From: Volvariella volvacea V23 | Lineage: Eukaryota; Basidiomycota; Agaricomycetes; Agaricales; Pluteaceae | Length of the DNA: 64,000 nt | Assembly (NCBI GenBank): GCA_000349905.1 | Contig: KB722754.1 | Coordinates: 248,001-312,000 of the forward strand | Direction of reading: 5' to 3' | Shown here: positions 12,093 through 24,430 of the stretch, in pieces | Layout: each line of letters begins with the position of its first letter | Numbering within the stretch: position 1 is the stretch's first letter | Translations under genes and position numbers: made by a program | The notes under the pieces: generated by a model | The model's database searches: none | What the model saw: only the letters and a program-made list of their open reading frames with translations | What the model was told of the DNA's origin: nothing

Positions 12093-12948
12093 CGTTGCAA
12101 CCCAACAGCGGGAGTTTGTGGGTAGTGGAAGCGTGTTGACAAGAAGGTTGAGCAATTGACCCCTGGCTTGGGCCTGGATGATATAGTACGAAAGACAGGC
12201 GTGGGTCAGCTCGGCTGCCACCGTGCAATGGCGCAAAATCACGAGCAAATCGCTTGCAAGCAGCCACTTGCACCGAGATGACGACGGTGAGCTGCGTTCA
12301 GTCGTCGATCCGCACATCCGGCACTCGGGTATCTGCGAAGCCGCACCTCCACGTCAGTGCGAATGCAACCTTGATCGCGTACGCACCCTTTGAGCGCTGC
12401 CCGCACGAGATCTCCCAGATTCATCGCGTTTCATGTGAGTCGAGTCATCAGATGGGATATCCATGAAGGGTATGACGGGTTCATAGGACAAATTCAAATC
12501 ATCGCATTCGCCTCGGCTAACTTCGGCTAATCTTGGCTACACAAGGGGAACCACATAAATCCATGTGTAGCCGAAGCTGTGATCTTGAGGATTAGGTTTT
12601 GATCTTTGGGGTATGCAAGCAAGTCCGGACTGATCGGATTAGGGATTGTATATTGATTTAGGATCCACACGACCAGATGTAAATCATTTTGTGTCTATAT
12701 GGGTAGGCGTCTGTGCACCCTGCTCAGCAATGTTGGATCGGTGGCGTCCTATGAAAGGTATAGACAAAGGCACCTCTCAAACCAGTCGCCTTACATCCCA
12801 TTACCTTATTATGAGCGAGTGAGCTTGAAGACCTATTGATTTGGCGTAGAAATCGAACGGGGGATGTGCACAATACTTGGTTGTGCGAATTAAATGAACA
12901 TCGTATAGTAGCCATCGTAGAGACAGGCCGCTCTAAAGCTTGAGTACA
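12093..12948. other. Intergenic between HFD1 and the PDR transporter
   Basis: Apart from the F-box relic at 12340-12466, no gene is seen. The first part is the upstream region of HFD1 and the last part the 3' region of the transporter gene. Confidence 0.45.
12340..12466 (+). pseudogene. Relic of an F-box N-terminus
   Basis: The frame reads YAPFERCPHEISQIHRVS, clearly the PFERCPNEILSRIHHF motif of the local F-box family, then ends at a TGA in 12464-12466. No downstream family similarity follows before the transporter gene. It is an isolated fragment about 35 codons long, on the far side of HFD1 from the intact copy at 6795. Confidence 0.6.
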
Positions 12949-15900
12949 TTAATGAGAGGGCATCCAATTCCCCCACACCTTCTTAAAAGGAAGTATATCG
13001 CCTTTCCGAACTCTAAACACGTATGTAAGTCCATAGATAGCGGCGATCTACATCATCGACGTACACTCATCAGCCAAGATAGTTCATAGTAGAACGTTAA
13101 CAGTCGTGCTTACATTAAATGCAGTGAATGCGGCCATCAAACCGATATTCCTCCAACGGTGGTCGTAGAAAATATTGAAGCTTTGAGCAAGGAACATATC
13201 TGCTGAACGCATTCCACAGAACTGACAATCGGAGGTGGCGTTTGGGTTGGACAGGTATCCGCCTGCGTGGGACATCCAAGGGCCCATGTATTGACTACAC
13301 GTTTGCCCAGAGGGTGGGTTGATGGTGACGAACTCGATGGGGGAGCAGGAAATCTCGGAATGGCCGATGACTGGAAGACTTGAGCATTCGGGGATTTTGT
13401 AGTGAAGTAAGGTACTAACCTTGTCCTAGCAATCCTTCAATCAGGTACGTGAAAGGGGAGAGACGATACATCCACTGCCACCAGCCAAGTTGGCTAAAGG
13501 GTTGAAGGACGCCATTGCTATTGACGGGTAACTTAGTTCAAGAGACAGCGTTAACCAGAAAGAGAACATACAATATAATGACAAAGGCGAAGAGGAAGTA
13601 GAACAGTATTGCTGCGATTTCAGTTGTCGGTGACATGGCAGCAATTGCCTGAAAACCAAGATCAATTTTCCCGTACACAAATTATGGGTAGATAAAAGAC
13701 TCACTTGACCGATAGTGGTATAATAAAGAGGGAACATGACACCCAGCATCAAATAGGTATAACCAGCTCTCGACGAGTCAAAGCCTACTGTCCAGTACCA
13801 GCAGAAGAACATTAATGTAGAGCCAACAATGTTCCAGGGTATCTCGACAAGAATTTGAGCCAGGACCAAGGCGGTACAATTGTACGTTTTGCTCTGTCGT
13901 TCACGGATCTCGTATACGCTCCTCATGGAAATAAAGGGAGCTTGAAGTTGGTTGGCCAATGGATAGCTAAAAGGTATAAGTATGTTATTCAACGAGTACC
14001 TATTACTGCGTACCTCATAATTGCAGCCATGAAGACAGCAAATAGCTTATTCTGAGTTCCTTGTAGAGTATCCGCCGACTTCCAAAATGCAAAACCGATG
14101 AACAAACCTCCGATGATATTCAGCATCATCTTCGCAACCAGGTAAACGGGGTCTCTCCAATGCGCTTGGACATCCCTAATCAAGAGCTCCTTTAGTTGTA
14201 CGATCCAAGGTGTGGCGAATTCGGAGGTAAAGGCTGCTTCAGCCGCGGGGCGTTTGCGACCCTCGATATGGATACTTTCAATGTCACGTTGGAGAATTTG
14301 AGCCTCGGGAGAATTTTGCCAGATTTTGTACCAGTCCAGAGAGCTAGTCGCAGTCGCACCTGCTCCTATAACATCAAGCATATACTCGGCACTGCAGGGT
14401 GTTGAGCGCCACGTTCTATGATTGCAGAAAATAGACCTACGGATTCTCTGCAGGAAGGCACTTGCGACCGCCATTACGCTCAAAATAGTCGATAAGACTC
14501 TGCGCGTTGTGCCCAATGTCACCAAAGTAGACAGTTTGTCCCCCTTTGTGGAGCAACAAAAGTCGGTCAAAAACTTGGAACAATTCAGCAGAAGGTTGAT
14601 GAATCCTATTATATATACATTAGCTCAAAAGCTCGGACTTCAAATAATAAGATGCCTACGTGCAAAGAATTGCTTGACCACTATTCGCCAAAGATCTTAG
14701 GAACGAAACGATAGCCCAAGCACTTTGAGAATCGAGCCCAGAAGTTGGCTCATCCAGGAACAACAACAATCTGGGCTGTCGCATTCCGTCAATACCACTG
14801 CAGAGCTAATAGAACTTGGAACACTAACCTTGGCCGCAAGTTCAACAGCAATCGTGGTACGCTTCCTTTGCTCAACTCCGAGAGATCCAATCGACGCCTC
14901 AGCCCACTCTCCAAGACCACACATATAAATACACTTTTCAACCCATGCCTCCTTTTCTACTAATGGAACGTGCTTAGGCTGACGAAGTTTAGCGGAAAAT
15001 AAAAGGGCTTCGCGAACTGTAGCGCTGGGGACGTGTGTATCGGTTTGTTGGCAGTAACCCCTATTCAGTGCCAATCGATTAATATGCGTACAGTCCACGT
15101 TTGACATGACTTACGTTTGAGCCTGGAAGTCAGCGGGAAGGGCCTGGCCATTGACGAAGCGATCTCCAGTCACCACGCCCACGTCAACCCTCTCAGCCAA
15201 AACATTCAGAAGCGTCGTTTTCCCAGCGCCCGATTCACCCATTAAAGCCGTCAACTTCCCAGGGGCAACAAATCCGGAGACATCGTCCAGCAACTTCCTC
15301 TCTTGTCCACTGGAATCGGGGACCGTATAATTTACGTGTTGCCAGGAGAATATATCAGTCTGACGTTCATTAGCAATGGAAGTCGCTACAGTGTTGGTAC
15401 CAGTGGCGCTACTCAATACAGAGGGTTTTTCTTTGGATAGCGCCTCTTCGTCTGAACCGCGAGAAGAAGTTCGCCTTTTGGCACCGCGATTGAAGAGGAC
15501 GATAGGAGAGGACCGAGGGATAGTGGTGTTGTATCCGAAGAGGATGAGCATTAAGATGAAAAAGCCAATACAGAAGGCGATGGCAATGCCCAAGTTCTGG
15601 ACAACACCTGATCAGGTTCAGTTCTTCGTTGTAGCAGCATGAGACTCACCCTCCAAGTGTTGTCGAATGAGAACCCATAAGACGAACCAGTGAACCTGTT
15701 GCCATCTACAAATATCTCACCAGGTAATGCACCAACCACAGCGCAAACCTGATTTTCAATGCTAACATTCTCATACCCGGGGCCTTGTGGAATCAAGGAT
15801 GAGCATATGCCATGGAGATCTCTGAACTCATTCGTCAGCATAGCCTCGAAGATGTATCGCGTTGGGTTGATGTAAGAAATCCATCTCAATGCCCCAATCA

Positions 15901-18397
15901 TATAAGATCTCGGGATAGTAAATCCTAGAGTTTGACCCGTCATTAATGGGCTACAAGTTGTGCATTATCGCCAGACTTACCGGTATACATGCATACGATT
16001 AGTATAGAAATACCAGCAACGATCTGGGCTACGGGCTCATAAGGTACTGCAGCTGATATACCGCGGAACCACGATTTCACCGCGAAAGCCATCACATTAA
16101 TGAAGAGCAGAAAAATGCTTTTCAGGAATGTCAGCGGCCGTAACCAACATTATGTGATCTGCCAAATACTCACAAGAAGTGATCCTGACGATAATTAAAG
16201 CGTCAGCTACGAAAGCATGAATGACAAAAAATATGCGCACCGCAGATGCTCGTAGGCCAACCATAAAATACAAGATTACTGAGAAGGCCAGCATGGTAAC
16301 TAAAGTGATTGGGATGTCGACCAAGGAGAGTGCCAAAGCCTCAACAAACGGGTGATAAAATGCGGCCTTCTCATGTCGGATGACAATCGGGCGTTGACCA
16401 TAAAGTGCTGGAATTTCCGCCATAGCGGCCAGCGCAGTCAATAGAAGAGAACTATCCCAAACCCTCGGTAAATTTGAACGTGAATCCGAGAAGTCAACTC
16501 ACAAGAATATAACACTGCCACGAGAAAAATAGGCCGAGGTTGCTTCCTCGCTGTTGAAGAAGACACTACCCACGATTACAGCTTGGATGATGAAGGAGCT
16601 GTAGTAGGTTAGCACACGTTTCTGGGCAGAGCACACAGACTCACAAGAAGTTGAATAAAGTAGCCAAGAGGTTGCCCCACATAATGTGAATTCTCCTCAA
16701 CATGACTGCACGGGTCTGCATCGGAATCGAGGTGATGTATGGGCTTCAAGTTCCATCAGAGTCTGGGTACTCATTCATGGAATAATGCAACGACATACCT
16801 AAGGCGGTTGGCCCCTTTTGCATATTCTGCACGCGCACTTTCGATATATGCAGCTGCAAGCTCAGGCTTTCCAACGAACTCGGCTTCGTAAAATTTGATC
16901 TCTTCTCGATTCGCCCGCCCAGCGTTAGATTTCTTGAAATAGTCTTCGAACTCTTCCGCCGTTCTTGGGATAGAAAATATACCTGTGCGAGGTATACGTG
17001 CATTTGGATCAGTGACAGCTACGAGGAAGTCTGGTGTCGTTTGGCGGTTGGCTGGTTCGTAGCTATCCGAGAGAGGGATTATATATTAGCAAGAGATGGC
17101 GAGAGAAAAGAGAAATCCTACCCCATATCGATAAAATATTGTTTAGCTTGGTCTGCGGGGCCGAAGTAAGCCATCCTTCCCTCATAGATAACGCATACTT
17201 TGTCGAAATGCTGATAGAGTGATTCACCAGCTTGATAAAGGGAAACGATAGTGGTGGTGCGGAAAACATCAGTTGCAATTCGGAGCGCGCGTACGAATTC
17301 CAAGGCAGTGCTAGCATCCAGGCCACGAGTCGAACTGGCATTATGCATGTCAATAGCGGCCAGAAAGAGGAAAGACAGAGGAACATGAACGTACTTGTCC
17401 CAGGCATTGATGCAACTCCGAGCCGCCAGCGTCTCTGCAATTGACACCCTCTTCTTCTGACCTCCACTAACACCTCTGATAGCGGCGTCGCCTACCATCG
17501 TATTCCTGACGTGCTTCAGTCCAAACACAGTCATCAGGATATCCGTCTCGGTCTGGATCTGTTCGTCTCTTGACGCAGCAACCCTAGTTTTTGGGGCTCG
17601 GGTCTTGGCGGCGAAGCTGATGGTCTGCTCAACAGTCAAAGTTGGGAAATGGACGTCGTCCTCGGGACAGTATTGAACATCTCCTCGAAAATGGTCTTTC
17701 ATATCCTTGGGCGTGATCGAGTCGTACATGACTTGGCCGTCGACTGCGTGGTATTCATCGTGTTGGTTTGCTAACGTTTTGAGGAAGGTGGTACACCCGG
17801 AACCAGGGCTACCGAGTACGACTTATCGTAGTGGCATGACATATGAGAATTTAGCGAATATCCGGATGTCGGAAGATCGATAAAAGTAAACTCACGTAGC
17901 ATTTCACCTGGTTTGACGACACCCTCGAAACCCTGGAGAATATTCTTAAGAGGTGGGTGACGCATTGAATGGATATATTCCAAAATAGCTGAAGCAGAGA
18001 ACATCGAGCCCATCGTTGGTTGGTATGAAGAGGCAGCCCCGACACCTACGATCTTCAAGTCGCGAAAAATTACACCGAGTTTCCTACACCTGATTTGGGC
18101 ATCATGTCGCCTGGAAAGAGTTGTTAATATTGGGTGAACATGGAAAAGGGTGATTGGTTGTAGTACTTACTTCTGTACGGTGTCTCGGAGGAGTTGTTCG
18201 AAGTTGAAAGAATCCTTGCCTTCGCCTAACGTATCAGCGGAGCCATCAGACGAACATTCAACACGCTGAGCGTGTCCCTGTTGAGGTAACGTTCTTCTAA
18301 GTTCCTGGACACCGCTGTGGTCGAAGTAGTCGACCTCAACCCTGGATACCCTCGACTGTACTCGTTGAAGCCGATCCTGGAATTCGTTCTCTTCCAT
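12949..18397 (-). CDS. Full-length PDR/ABCG multidrug transporter
   Basis: A gene with many introns encodes a PDR-type ABC exporter in the order NBD1-TMD1-NBD2-TMD2. The start [20 protein letters not shown] is shared with the partial copy at 62942. NBD1 has the degenerate Walker A typical of PDR proteins ([16 protein letters not shown], Cys for Lys), the signature [13 protein letters not shown] and a Walker B region [11 protein letters not shown] joined across an intron. NBD2 has canonical [18 protein letters not shown], the signature [14 protein letters not shown] and [21 protein letters not shown]1 lies around 16.1-16.7 kb and TMD2 around 13.0-14.1 kb, with a Cys-containing extracellular loop ([13 protein letters not shown]). 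The C-terminus is [16 protein letters not shown], with stop at 12949-12951. Such plasma-membrane pumps export hydrophobic toxins, fungicides and sometimes own metabolites; the substrate here is unknown. No clear break was seen, but every junction was not verified. Confidence 0.88.
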
Positions 18398-19553
18398 GTC
18401 TAGAACGCCTTGAAGTTATTATTTGAAGGGTAAAAGCAGGATAGAGGTGTTACGGCCGGCGGAGATGGGTATAGGAATTGAACCTTGCTGAAACTGGATG
18501 AAGTACGGGGGGTATGAATATGGAACTGACAGACAAATAGGTCATCTTATAAAATAAACTCACGACCGAAGAACAGGTAGGCAGGTTCATGTGGAATAAT
18601 TCAACACTTCGGGCAGGGAGCTCGTAGAATGGCTCGCCGAGGGCGATATCCACATAAACCCGAGTCAACAAAACATAATATGTGGGTTTCCTGGTTCGAA
18701 CAATAGCATTCCGCCAAAGTATCAAGACGTCTAAAAAGACCACCTAGACTCGGGCAGTATATAAAAGACGCTTCTTTGAGCCTTTCCCGATTGGTGATAT
18801 AATTACCGGTACTCGTCTGTCAAGTTACCTATATGGTGTGCCGCGCCTTGGACTGTGGGGTATTGGGTGAGTCGTGTGAAAGGCAGGGATATAACGCGCT
18901 ACCCGCTGCCGGGTATACGCGCCAGCTGCACGGGTAAGACTCGTATAGATTTACAAGTGCCTCTATGCTTGTGTCATGCAAGTACGGACCTCGGAACACT
19001 CACGTATTCATTTGACCTAATCACCAGATGATTTGCTCATAGCACGTCCTCACCTCACTGTAGCAGAGTATCAAAGGGCGACTCCTGATTCCACCAGTAC
19101 CAGCTAGCCGCAAAGGCTCAAAGAAGACGGTTAAGACTGCGAACGACAAACAAAGGTGTAGGTCAGATACATGAGACAAACCGTTCAAAACCTTGTTCTA
19201 TTATCAACTTTTATAATAACGAGGAGGACCAACCTCTTCGTTACTGTAAAGTACCCAGACATCAGCAGTAAGTAGAAAGTCAGTGCCGATTATGCCTACC
19301 ACATCAGTGGTGTTGCTGAGTAATGTAGAACACGCAACAATACCTGGTTTTGCATTCGGCAAGTGAAATCCCAGTTCCTTTCATGACCGAGGGCGATCAA
19401 ATGTACTGATATGCGATCAGAGGGCAAACCCAGGAAACAGATGCAACCCATTCCAAACCACACTGCGTCTGCGTGATGGCAGATGTCACGGTCACAGCCA
19501 GAGACTGGCCCCACCCGGCAAACAACGAGCGCAAAAATTCAAGTTGCAACTTG
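18398..19553. other. Intergenic between divergent genes
   Basis: This 1.15 kb lies between the start of the transporter (minus) and the F-box gene (plus), so both promoters should be here. No further gene is recognised. An in-frame ATG at 19473 upstream of the F-box gene exists but its extra residues have no counterpart in the paralogues. Confidence 0.45.
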
Positions 19554-21323
19554 ATGGAAGACACCAGCGACTCGAATCTCCTCTCGCCATTTGAGCGCTG
19601 TCCTAATGAGATCCTCTCTCGAGTTCATCATTTCCTGGCTTTCGACTATCCAAACAGACAAAGTATTTTCGCCCTGCGCCTCACATCCCGTTGCCTTTAT
19701 TCCTTCTTCATTCAGCATGCCATCGACGAGGTTAGATTCTCGTTAGGTGTAAAAGAAGAATTATCAGAAGTGATAGCTGGCAAGTACAATTCAGCCTCAG
19801 ATCGGCCATTGGTAGAACCAGCGCCCGATTCCATGGTGCACTTCATCTCCTCCGTCCGGATCTACTTCTTCGGCTTCAATGAGGTTCGGCCAGAGGTTCA
19901 GACGCCCGAAACCGCGCACAGTCTCGTACAACAGCTCCAACAGATTTGGGATGAACTGGGGCGATATACATCTTTGCGAGATCTTGAAGTTCATTGGGTC
20001 GATCATGGGGCAAAGAAAGGTCTGGGAAGGCCGATATACGAGCATCTTGCGAACGAATTATTGCGAAGTGTTCATGAGGCTGCAAACGGCAAGCTTAATC
20101 GACTCTATTGGTTCTTTCCGCATGCGCTTGGGCTGTCGCAACCCATACCCAAATCGTTTCGACAGAGCCTTGACTTCCGTGAGTGGGTAGTTGAAGCTCA
20201 TTACTTCAACAATGGCCTAGGCGACGATGAATCGAATCGGACTACGACATCGCTATTAGGCAATATTGTTTCCTACAGCCCAAGCCTTTGCTCTATATCA
20301 TTCCTTTCCAGGTCGCCATATCCAGTCTGCAAATGGGAGGAGCTGTTCCCACCGGAACTCGACCAACTCGCCGTTGAGAGCATTCGCATAAAGGGGTTTC
20401 TTCCGAATGCACCCCAGTGGTTCAATCCACAATCAGGACACTCAGGGAGCTCTTTGCACCTATCCTCCCCTCCAATGACACCCAAGCTCCCACACCTTAG
20501 GGAACTTTATATCCGTGCTATTATACCCCGCGAGTCTGCCATAAACCTCGATCCCCTATGGATGACCCTCAGGACTTCTAATGCATGCCTCACGTCTCTA
20601 ACCCTCGAATATGGTCTTTCGGACTTATTGGCAGATTACCTCGCCTCCTATAGCGGGTTGTCCCACTGGAAATCCATCATCTGTCTTCCCCCCATCACAC
20701 TCTCTACATCCTTCATAACAAAGATCGTCCCTCGTCATACATCCTCACTAGTAAAACTCCATCTTAGGTCATGGGTCCACAGCAATCGGTTGAATGAAGA
20801 CCCCAATTGGGATGGTATAGCAATCGACCCGTCCACTTGGCCCAACCCATCATCTTTCATCAATCTTACAAAGCTCGATATCGTCGCTCTACGGTCCTGG
20901 GATCTCACACCTGGGCGCTGTCAATACCTGCTCGATTATATCATCGAAATGCCCAAGTTGCGAACATTCAGCGTCGAGTGGATGCAAGGCCGATATCAGT
21001 CTACTGATAGTGGCACCACCAGCATACAAGGTTTTGGCGAACTTCTGCGTGACATTGGAGAGAGTGTTTCCATCAGAAGATGTGCATTGAGGCAGTTCAT
21101 GATTGAAAGGACTTATGAAATTGACGTTGGTGAGTGGGTGGGTAATGTGGGTGGATGGAGGATAGCATTTCCATGTGCTGAGAACCCCGAAGTTGAGGGG
21201 CAACCGTTACTACTTGTCGAGGGGGCGAATGGCAGGCACGATCACCCTCAAGACATCGAAGTGCGCTTTCCACTGAGTAGCTTTGAGTTTTCTTATAACC
21301 TTGAGGACTCTGATGAGGATTAG
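19554..21323 (+). CDS. Divergent F-box protein
   Basis: This is an intact, intronless-looking member of the local F-box family, about 589 residues from the ATG at 19554. That start is chosen because LLSPFERCPNEILSRVHHFL follows directly and relatives begin at the same point. The body matches the relatives along its length: LEVHWVDHGAKKGL, WEELFPPELDQLAVE, YGLSDLLADYLASYSGLSHW, NWDGIAIDPSTWP, LLDYIIEMPKL, RFPLSSFEFSYNLEDSDED. The N-terminal F-box predicts Skp1 binding and a role as an SCF ubiquitin ligase receptor. The remainder may be a degenerate leucine-rich solenoid, but no regular repeat is obvious. The target is unknown. It serves as the best local reference for judging the broken copies. 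Confidence 0.85.
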   Translation: MEDTSDSNLLSPFERCPNEILSRVHHFLAFDYPNRQSIFALRLTSRCLYSFFIQHAIDEVRFSLGVKEELSEVIAGKYNSASDRPLVEPAPDSMVHFISSVRIYFFGFNEVRPEVQTPETAHSLVQQLQQIWDELGRYTSLRDLEVHWVDHGAKKGLGRPIYEHLANELLRSVHEAANGKLNRLYWFFPHALGLSQPIPKSFRQSLDFREWVVEAHYFNNGLGDDESNRTTTSLLGNIVSYSPSLCSISFLSRSPYPVCKWEELFPPELDQLAVESIRIKGFLPNAPQWFNPQSGHSGSSLHLSSPPMTPKLPHLRELYIRAIIPRESAINLDPLWMTLRTSNACLTSLTLEYGLSDLLADYLASYSGLSHWKSIICLPPITLSTSFITKIVPRHTSSLVKLHLRSWVHSNRLNEDPNWDGIAIDPSTWPNPSSFINLTKLDIVALRSWDLTPGRCQYLLDYIIEMPKLRTFSVEWMQGRYQSTDSGTTSIQGFGELLRDIGESVSIRRCALRQFMIERTYEIDVGEWVGNVGGWRIAFPCAENPEVEGQPLLLVEGANGRHDHPQDIEVRFPLSSFEFSYNLEDSDED

Positions 21324-21775
21324 CAACGTGAGAGACACTCAACACAATTGTACTCTTTCTTGCGTCGTTTATTAGGATTGTTCGTAGAATGCAGTTAAGT
21401 TTGCTCCGGAATGTCCTATCTTGATCACGGCAGGTAACTTGCGTAGCCACAGAACTCGGAGTCGCTGAGCGGAGCCTCGGAGCTCGTGATCATGAAGTCC
21501 TGACGCTGGTCATTAGTGGTTGAGTTTGGGGGGATCTCCCAGCTACAGTCCATAGCCACGGCACATCGTATGCAATATTGTCCTCAACTTCTCCCATGGG
21601 ATATCAATTGCCTCTCACATGTAAATGCTGCCTCTACAGAATTCTCTTTCGAGCTTGCCACTTCGTAGCACACATATCCTAGAAAATATTACAAGTCCAT
21701 ACTAGGTAGATGAAGAACAGACTATTACAATAGTGCTGTGAGTGAGGATCCAAATCCTGCATAGGAGCACCAATC
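21324..21775. other. Intergenic between convergent F-box genes
   Basis: No gene is recognised between the 3' ends of two F-box genes of different families. Confidence 0.45.
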
Positions 21776-23548
21776 TCAAACCCTTGCTACAGTCAAACCT
21801 AAGCGCTTCCCATCAGCACGCCTAAATTCCTTGACAATCCCCCGGAGCTGCTGAACCAAGGCCTGTTCCTCGTCTGTTTCCTGAGTCTCCTTGTCGTAAT
21901 AGATCGCCATCCTCTCCAACAATCGACCGCATGAAGTGCGATGGATCAAAAACCTTCGTAGCAGCTCTTGATCTACGTCTTTGATATTCAGTGGCTTGCG
22001 GAACCTCAGATAGCGGAGGTCAGGGAAACAAGAAGTCGCAAATGACTGGCAAGAACTACAGGCTGTCGGGGATGAGCTGCGCTCAATTACTCCATCTGAT
22101 GACTTATCCGTAGCTTCGGTGCAATTGCAAGGAGGGATGCAAGATTTGAGGAAGGCAGGATACAGCCAATATTTCGGATAAAATGTGAGTCGGAGATTCT
22201 GCAAAGAAGGGAACTTCGACAGGGACGATATGAGGGCTAAGAAGTCGTCTTCAGAGGGAGTTTTCCAGATCATCTCGGCAGAGTGCAACTTGTCTGGGGG
22301 AAGCGTTGCGAGGAGATTGCAAAAGGACTGGATACCCGACTTCCACCTGATTCTCGTCATCGCGTCGTTTGCATTATCCGGGGAAATTATTTTTAGTCTG
22401 TTAGTTTTGCTGTCCACTATTAGGCTGAATTGCGAATGAGCGTCGTACGGATTGACGGGAACAAGTCGAGTCTTGGTCCAGGTGTTTACCAATTCTCTGT
22501 TGAGGAGAGATAAGGACGTTGGACCCTGGTCGAAGTGTGTGTATAGCCGTGTGAGATCTGGGAAGGACGCATGAGAAAGAAATCTTGCGCATTCTTTCTC
22601 AGACTCGTCAATGAGTTCGAGTATCTGCAGGGAGGGCATGGAGAAATGAGGTATTAAAAAAGGTAATCGCCAGATTGTCTTTGTCGCTACTTGGGTTAGG
22701 ACCTTCTGTAGAACAAGGTGTCGTAGATTCGTCAAAGACGATATAGTCTTGTAGAAACTCGATACAGCTGGAAGATTATCCGCGTCTAAATCCTGGAGTT
22801 TGAGCGTGAGGAGGGATTGCGATATGAAGGCAACATCATAGCGATTCCGACTGAGATCTAAATATTTTAGACTGAAGGTTGGCTTCCAGCGCTGATATAC
22901 CCTCTTGCAGCCGTGCAGTTTTAGACCCCCAAGCGGTGCCTTTGAAAGGTCCAGCTGTTTCAAGTTCTCTTCCCATATATCGCTTGAACAATGGAATTCC
23001 ACAATGCGATCCGCTACCCCTCGTAGCAACGATATCGTTTTTACAGGGTATATGAGGCCAGAGGAATCTGTGATATTTATCGCAAGTGGGGCACTGCGTG
23101 AACGGTCAATGAACGTTTTGATCCATGATTGCGACATGTGCGGTATGTAGAATATAGTCCAGAGAAGGGGATAATTGATGGAAATCGTTCTCCATTGACG
23201 GCAGACATGAGTGAATTGGATCCATGACTGTGGAGGAGCCGGCTTAGCTGGAGGTAGTTCGCTCATAATGCGCAACATGACATCTTCAGGGAGTCGACTA
23301 ATGGGAGCGAGGGTATTTCGAAGACGTCGAAGTTGAAGTAACCGGCGCTCCAGGAGGGAAATTTCCTCGTCGATATTGGTCCGTGTAGTTTCGACATGAT
23401 GTCCTTCGATCAGTACGCCCAACCCTTCACTGGCATCAAAGTCTGAGTTCGAGGGCGTCATAGCTATCGCGTTGGTGTTAGGGCGGAACAGTTTGTGTAA
23501 GCCATAACGAGCAGTCAGCCTTACTCTTGCTCTACTCAAAGGTGACAA
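21776..23548 (-). CDS. F-box-like protein of a second family
   Basis: A single open frame of 590 residues is present. Two starts are possible: ATG at 23548 gives a basic leader, and ATG at 23461 (MTPSNSDFDASEG) is more like other members of this common agaric family. A Leu/Arg-rich coiled segment (EEISLLERRLLQLRRLRN) precedes the F-box-like motif ISRLPEDVMLRIMSELPP, followed by WIQFTHVCRQWRTISINYPL. This layout of coil, F-box and VCRxW is typical of the expanded agaricomycete F-box-like proteins. The rest contains irregular leucine-rich stretches (LKYLDLSRNRYDVAFISQSL). It would act as an SCF receptor; the target is unknown. A fragment of a paralogue's C-terminus is found at 41741. It is unrelated in sequence to the PFERCPNE family around it. 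Confidence 0.82.
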   Translation of the reverse strand: MSPLSRARVRLTARYGLHKLFRPNTNAIAMTPSNSDFDASEGLGVLIEGHHVETTRTNIDEEISLLERRLLQLRRLRNTLAPISRLPEDVMLRIMSELPPAKPAPPQSWIQFTHVCRQWRTISINYPLLWTIFYIPHMSQSWIKTFIDRSRSAPLAINITDSSGLIYPVKTISLLRGVADRIVEFHCSSDIWEENLKQLDLSKAPLGGLKLHGCKRVYQRWKPTFSLKYLDLSRNRYDVAFISQSLLTLKLQDLDADNLPAVSSFYKTISSLTNLRHLVLQKVLTQVATKTIWRLPFLIPHFSMPSLQILELIDESEKECARFLSHASFPDLTRLYTHFDQGPTSLSLLNRELVNTWTKTRLVPVNPYDAHSQFSLIVDSKTNRLKIISPDNANDAMTRIRWKSGIQSFCNLLATLPPDKLHSAEMIWKTPSEDDFLALISSLSKFPSLQNLRLTFYPKYWLYPAFLKSCIPPCNCTEATDKSSDGVIERSSSPTACSSCQSFATSCFPDLRYLRFRKPLNIKDVDQELLRRFLIHRTSCGRLLERMAIYYDKETQETDEEQALVQQLRGIVKEFRRADGKRLGLTVARV

Positions 23549-23789
23549 GGTTTACCTCAGCACGATCCGAGACGAAGCAAAGTGCGCCGCACCGCCTCCG
23601 GTCCAGGTGGGTGTAATGGTGCATACCAATTTGCAGCTATTTGGACGCTGTAAATGGACAGTGGGCGCTAGTTCGGCGTGGTCACACCGAACATGGCCTC
23701 TGCCAGTGCAACCTGCAGGCTTTAGCTATCAAGCTACTCCGGTGCTTCAGCAAGATGATATCCCAGTTCCATGGAGGAGATACTAGTGG

Positions 23790-24430
23790 CAACCTCTCCC
23801 AGAGTTTCTTGCAGCAAGTCCTGCCGCATCACACATCCCCCTTACTCCACTCCATCCCCTTCCAGACTGTGAACGAGGCTGGATTCATCTTGACTCACAT
23901 TGGAAATGATTGATGCACAGCGATCAACCCATCGATTTGGCCCACACCACCTTTATTTGCAAAACTTAAAACTCCCACCATCGCCTCTCCATCTACATGG
24001 GACCTGACAGCAAGTCGCTTACAATGTATAGTCGACTGCGTTACGGAGATGCAAGCACTATCTTCGTTTGAAATCGTATGGCTGCATCTGAAATTGCTAA
24101 GCATCAATGATACCAGCAACAGTAGTAGGCTAGTAGCAGATGACTGGAGTGAGACGACTTCAATAGCGTATAGACTCGGTTAAGGAAGAGGTGTTTCTCA
24201 GAAAATGTGCATCGTCGTCTTTTAGGATCGCAGTGATAGATGATGCAGATTGGGGACGGAGGAAGATGACGGCGAAGTGGTGGATATTCTGGTCATCTAT
24301 CAGGAAGGACAATGAAAGCAATGTTTATATTTCTCCGGAAGGGCGCTTTCCACTGAACAGGTTTAGCCTTTATTATGATATTGATGACGGAGATCTTTGC
24401 GACGATCCATGCACGCTGTTTGACGATTAG
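23790..24430 (+). pseudogene. C-terminal relic of an F-box gene
   Basis: Only the last third of the PFERCPNE family is present. The frame reads LSQSFLQQVLPHHTSPL, matching the FLPKVLPSHTSSL region of relatives. A TGA at 23911-23913 occupies the place of the conserved Trp before AINPSIWP. The same frame continues with TWDLTASRLQCIVDCVTEMQ and stops again near 24180. The next conserved block (DSVKEEVFLRKCASSSF) is shifted by one base, and the family's end (GRFPLNRFSLYYDIDDGD) closes at 24428-24430. With no F-box, one nonsense codon and one frameshift, it is a dead fragment. Confidence 0.8.
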
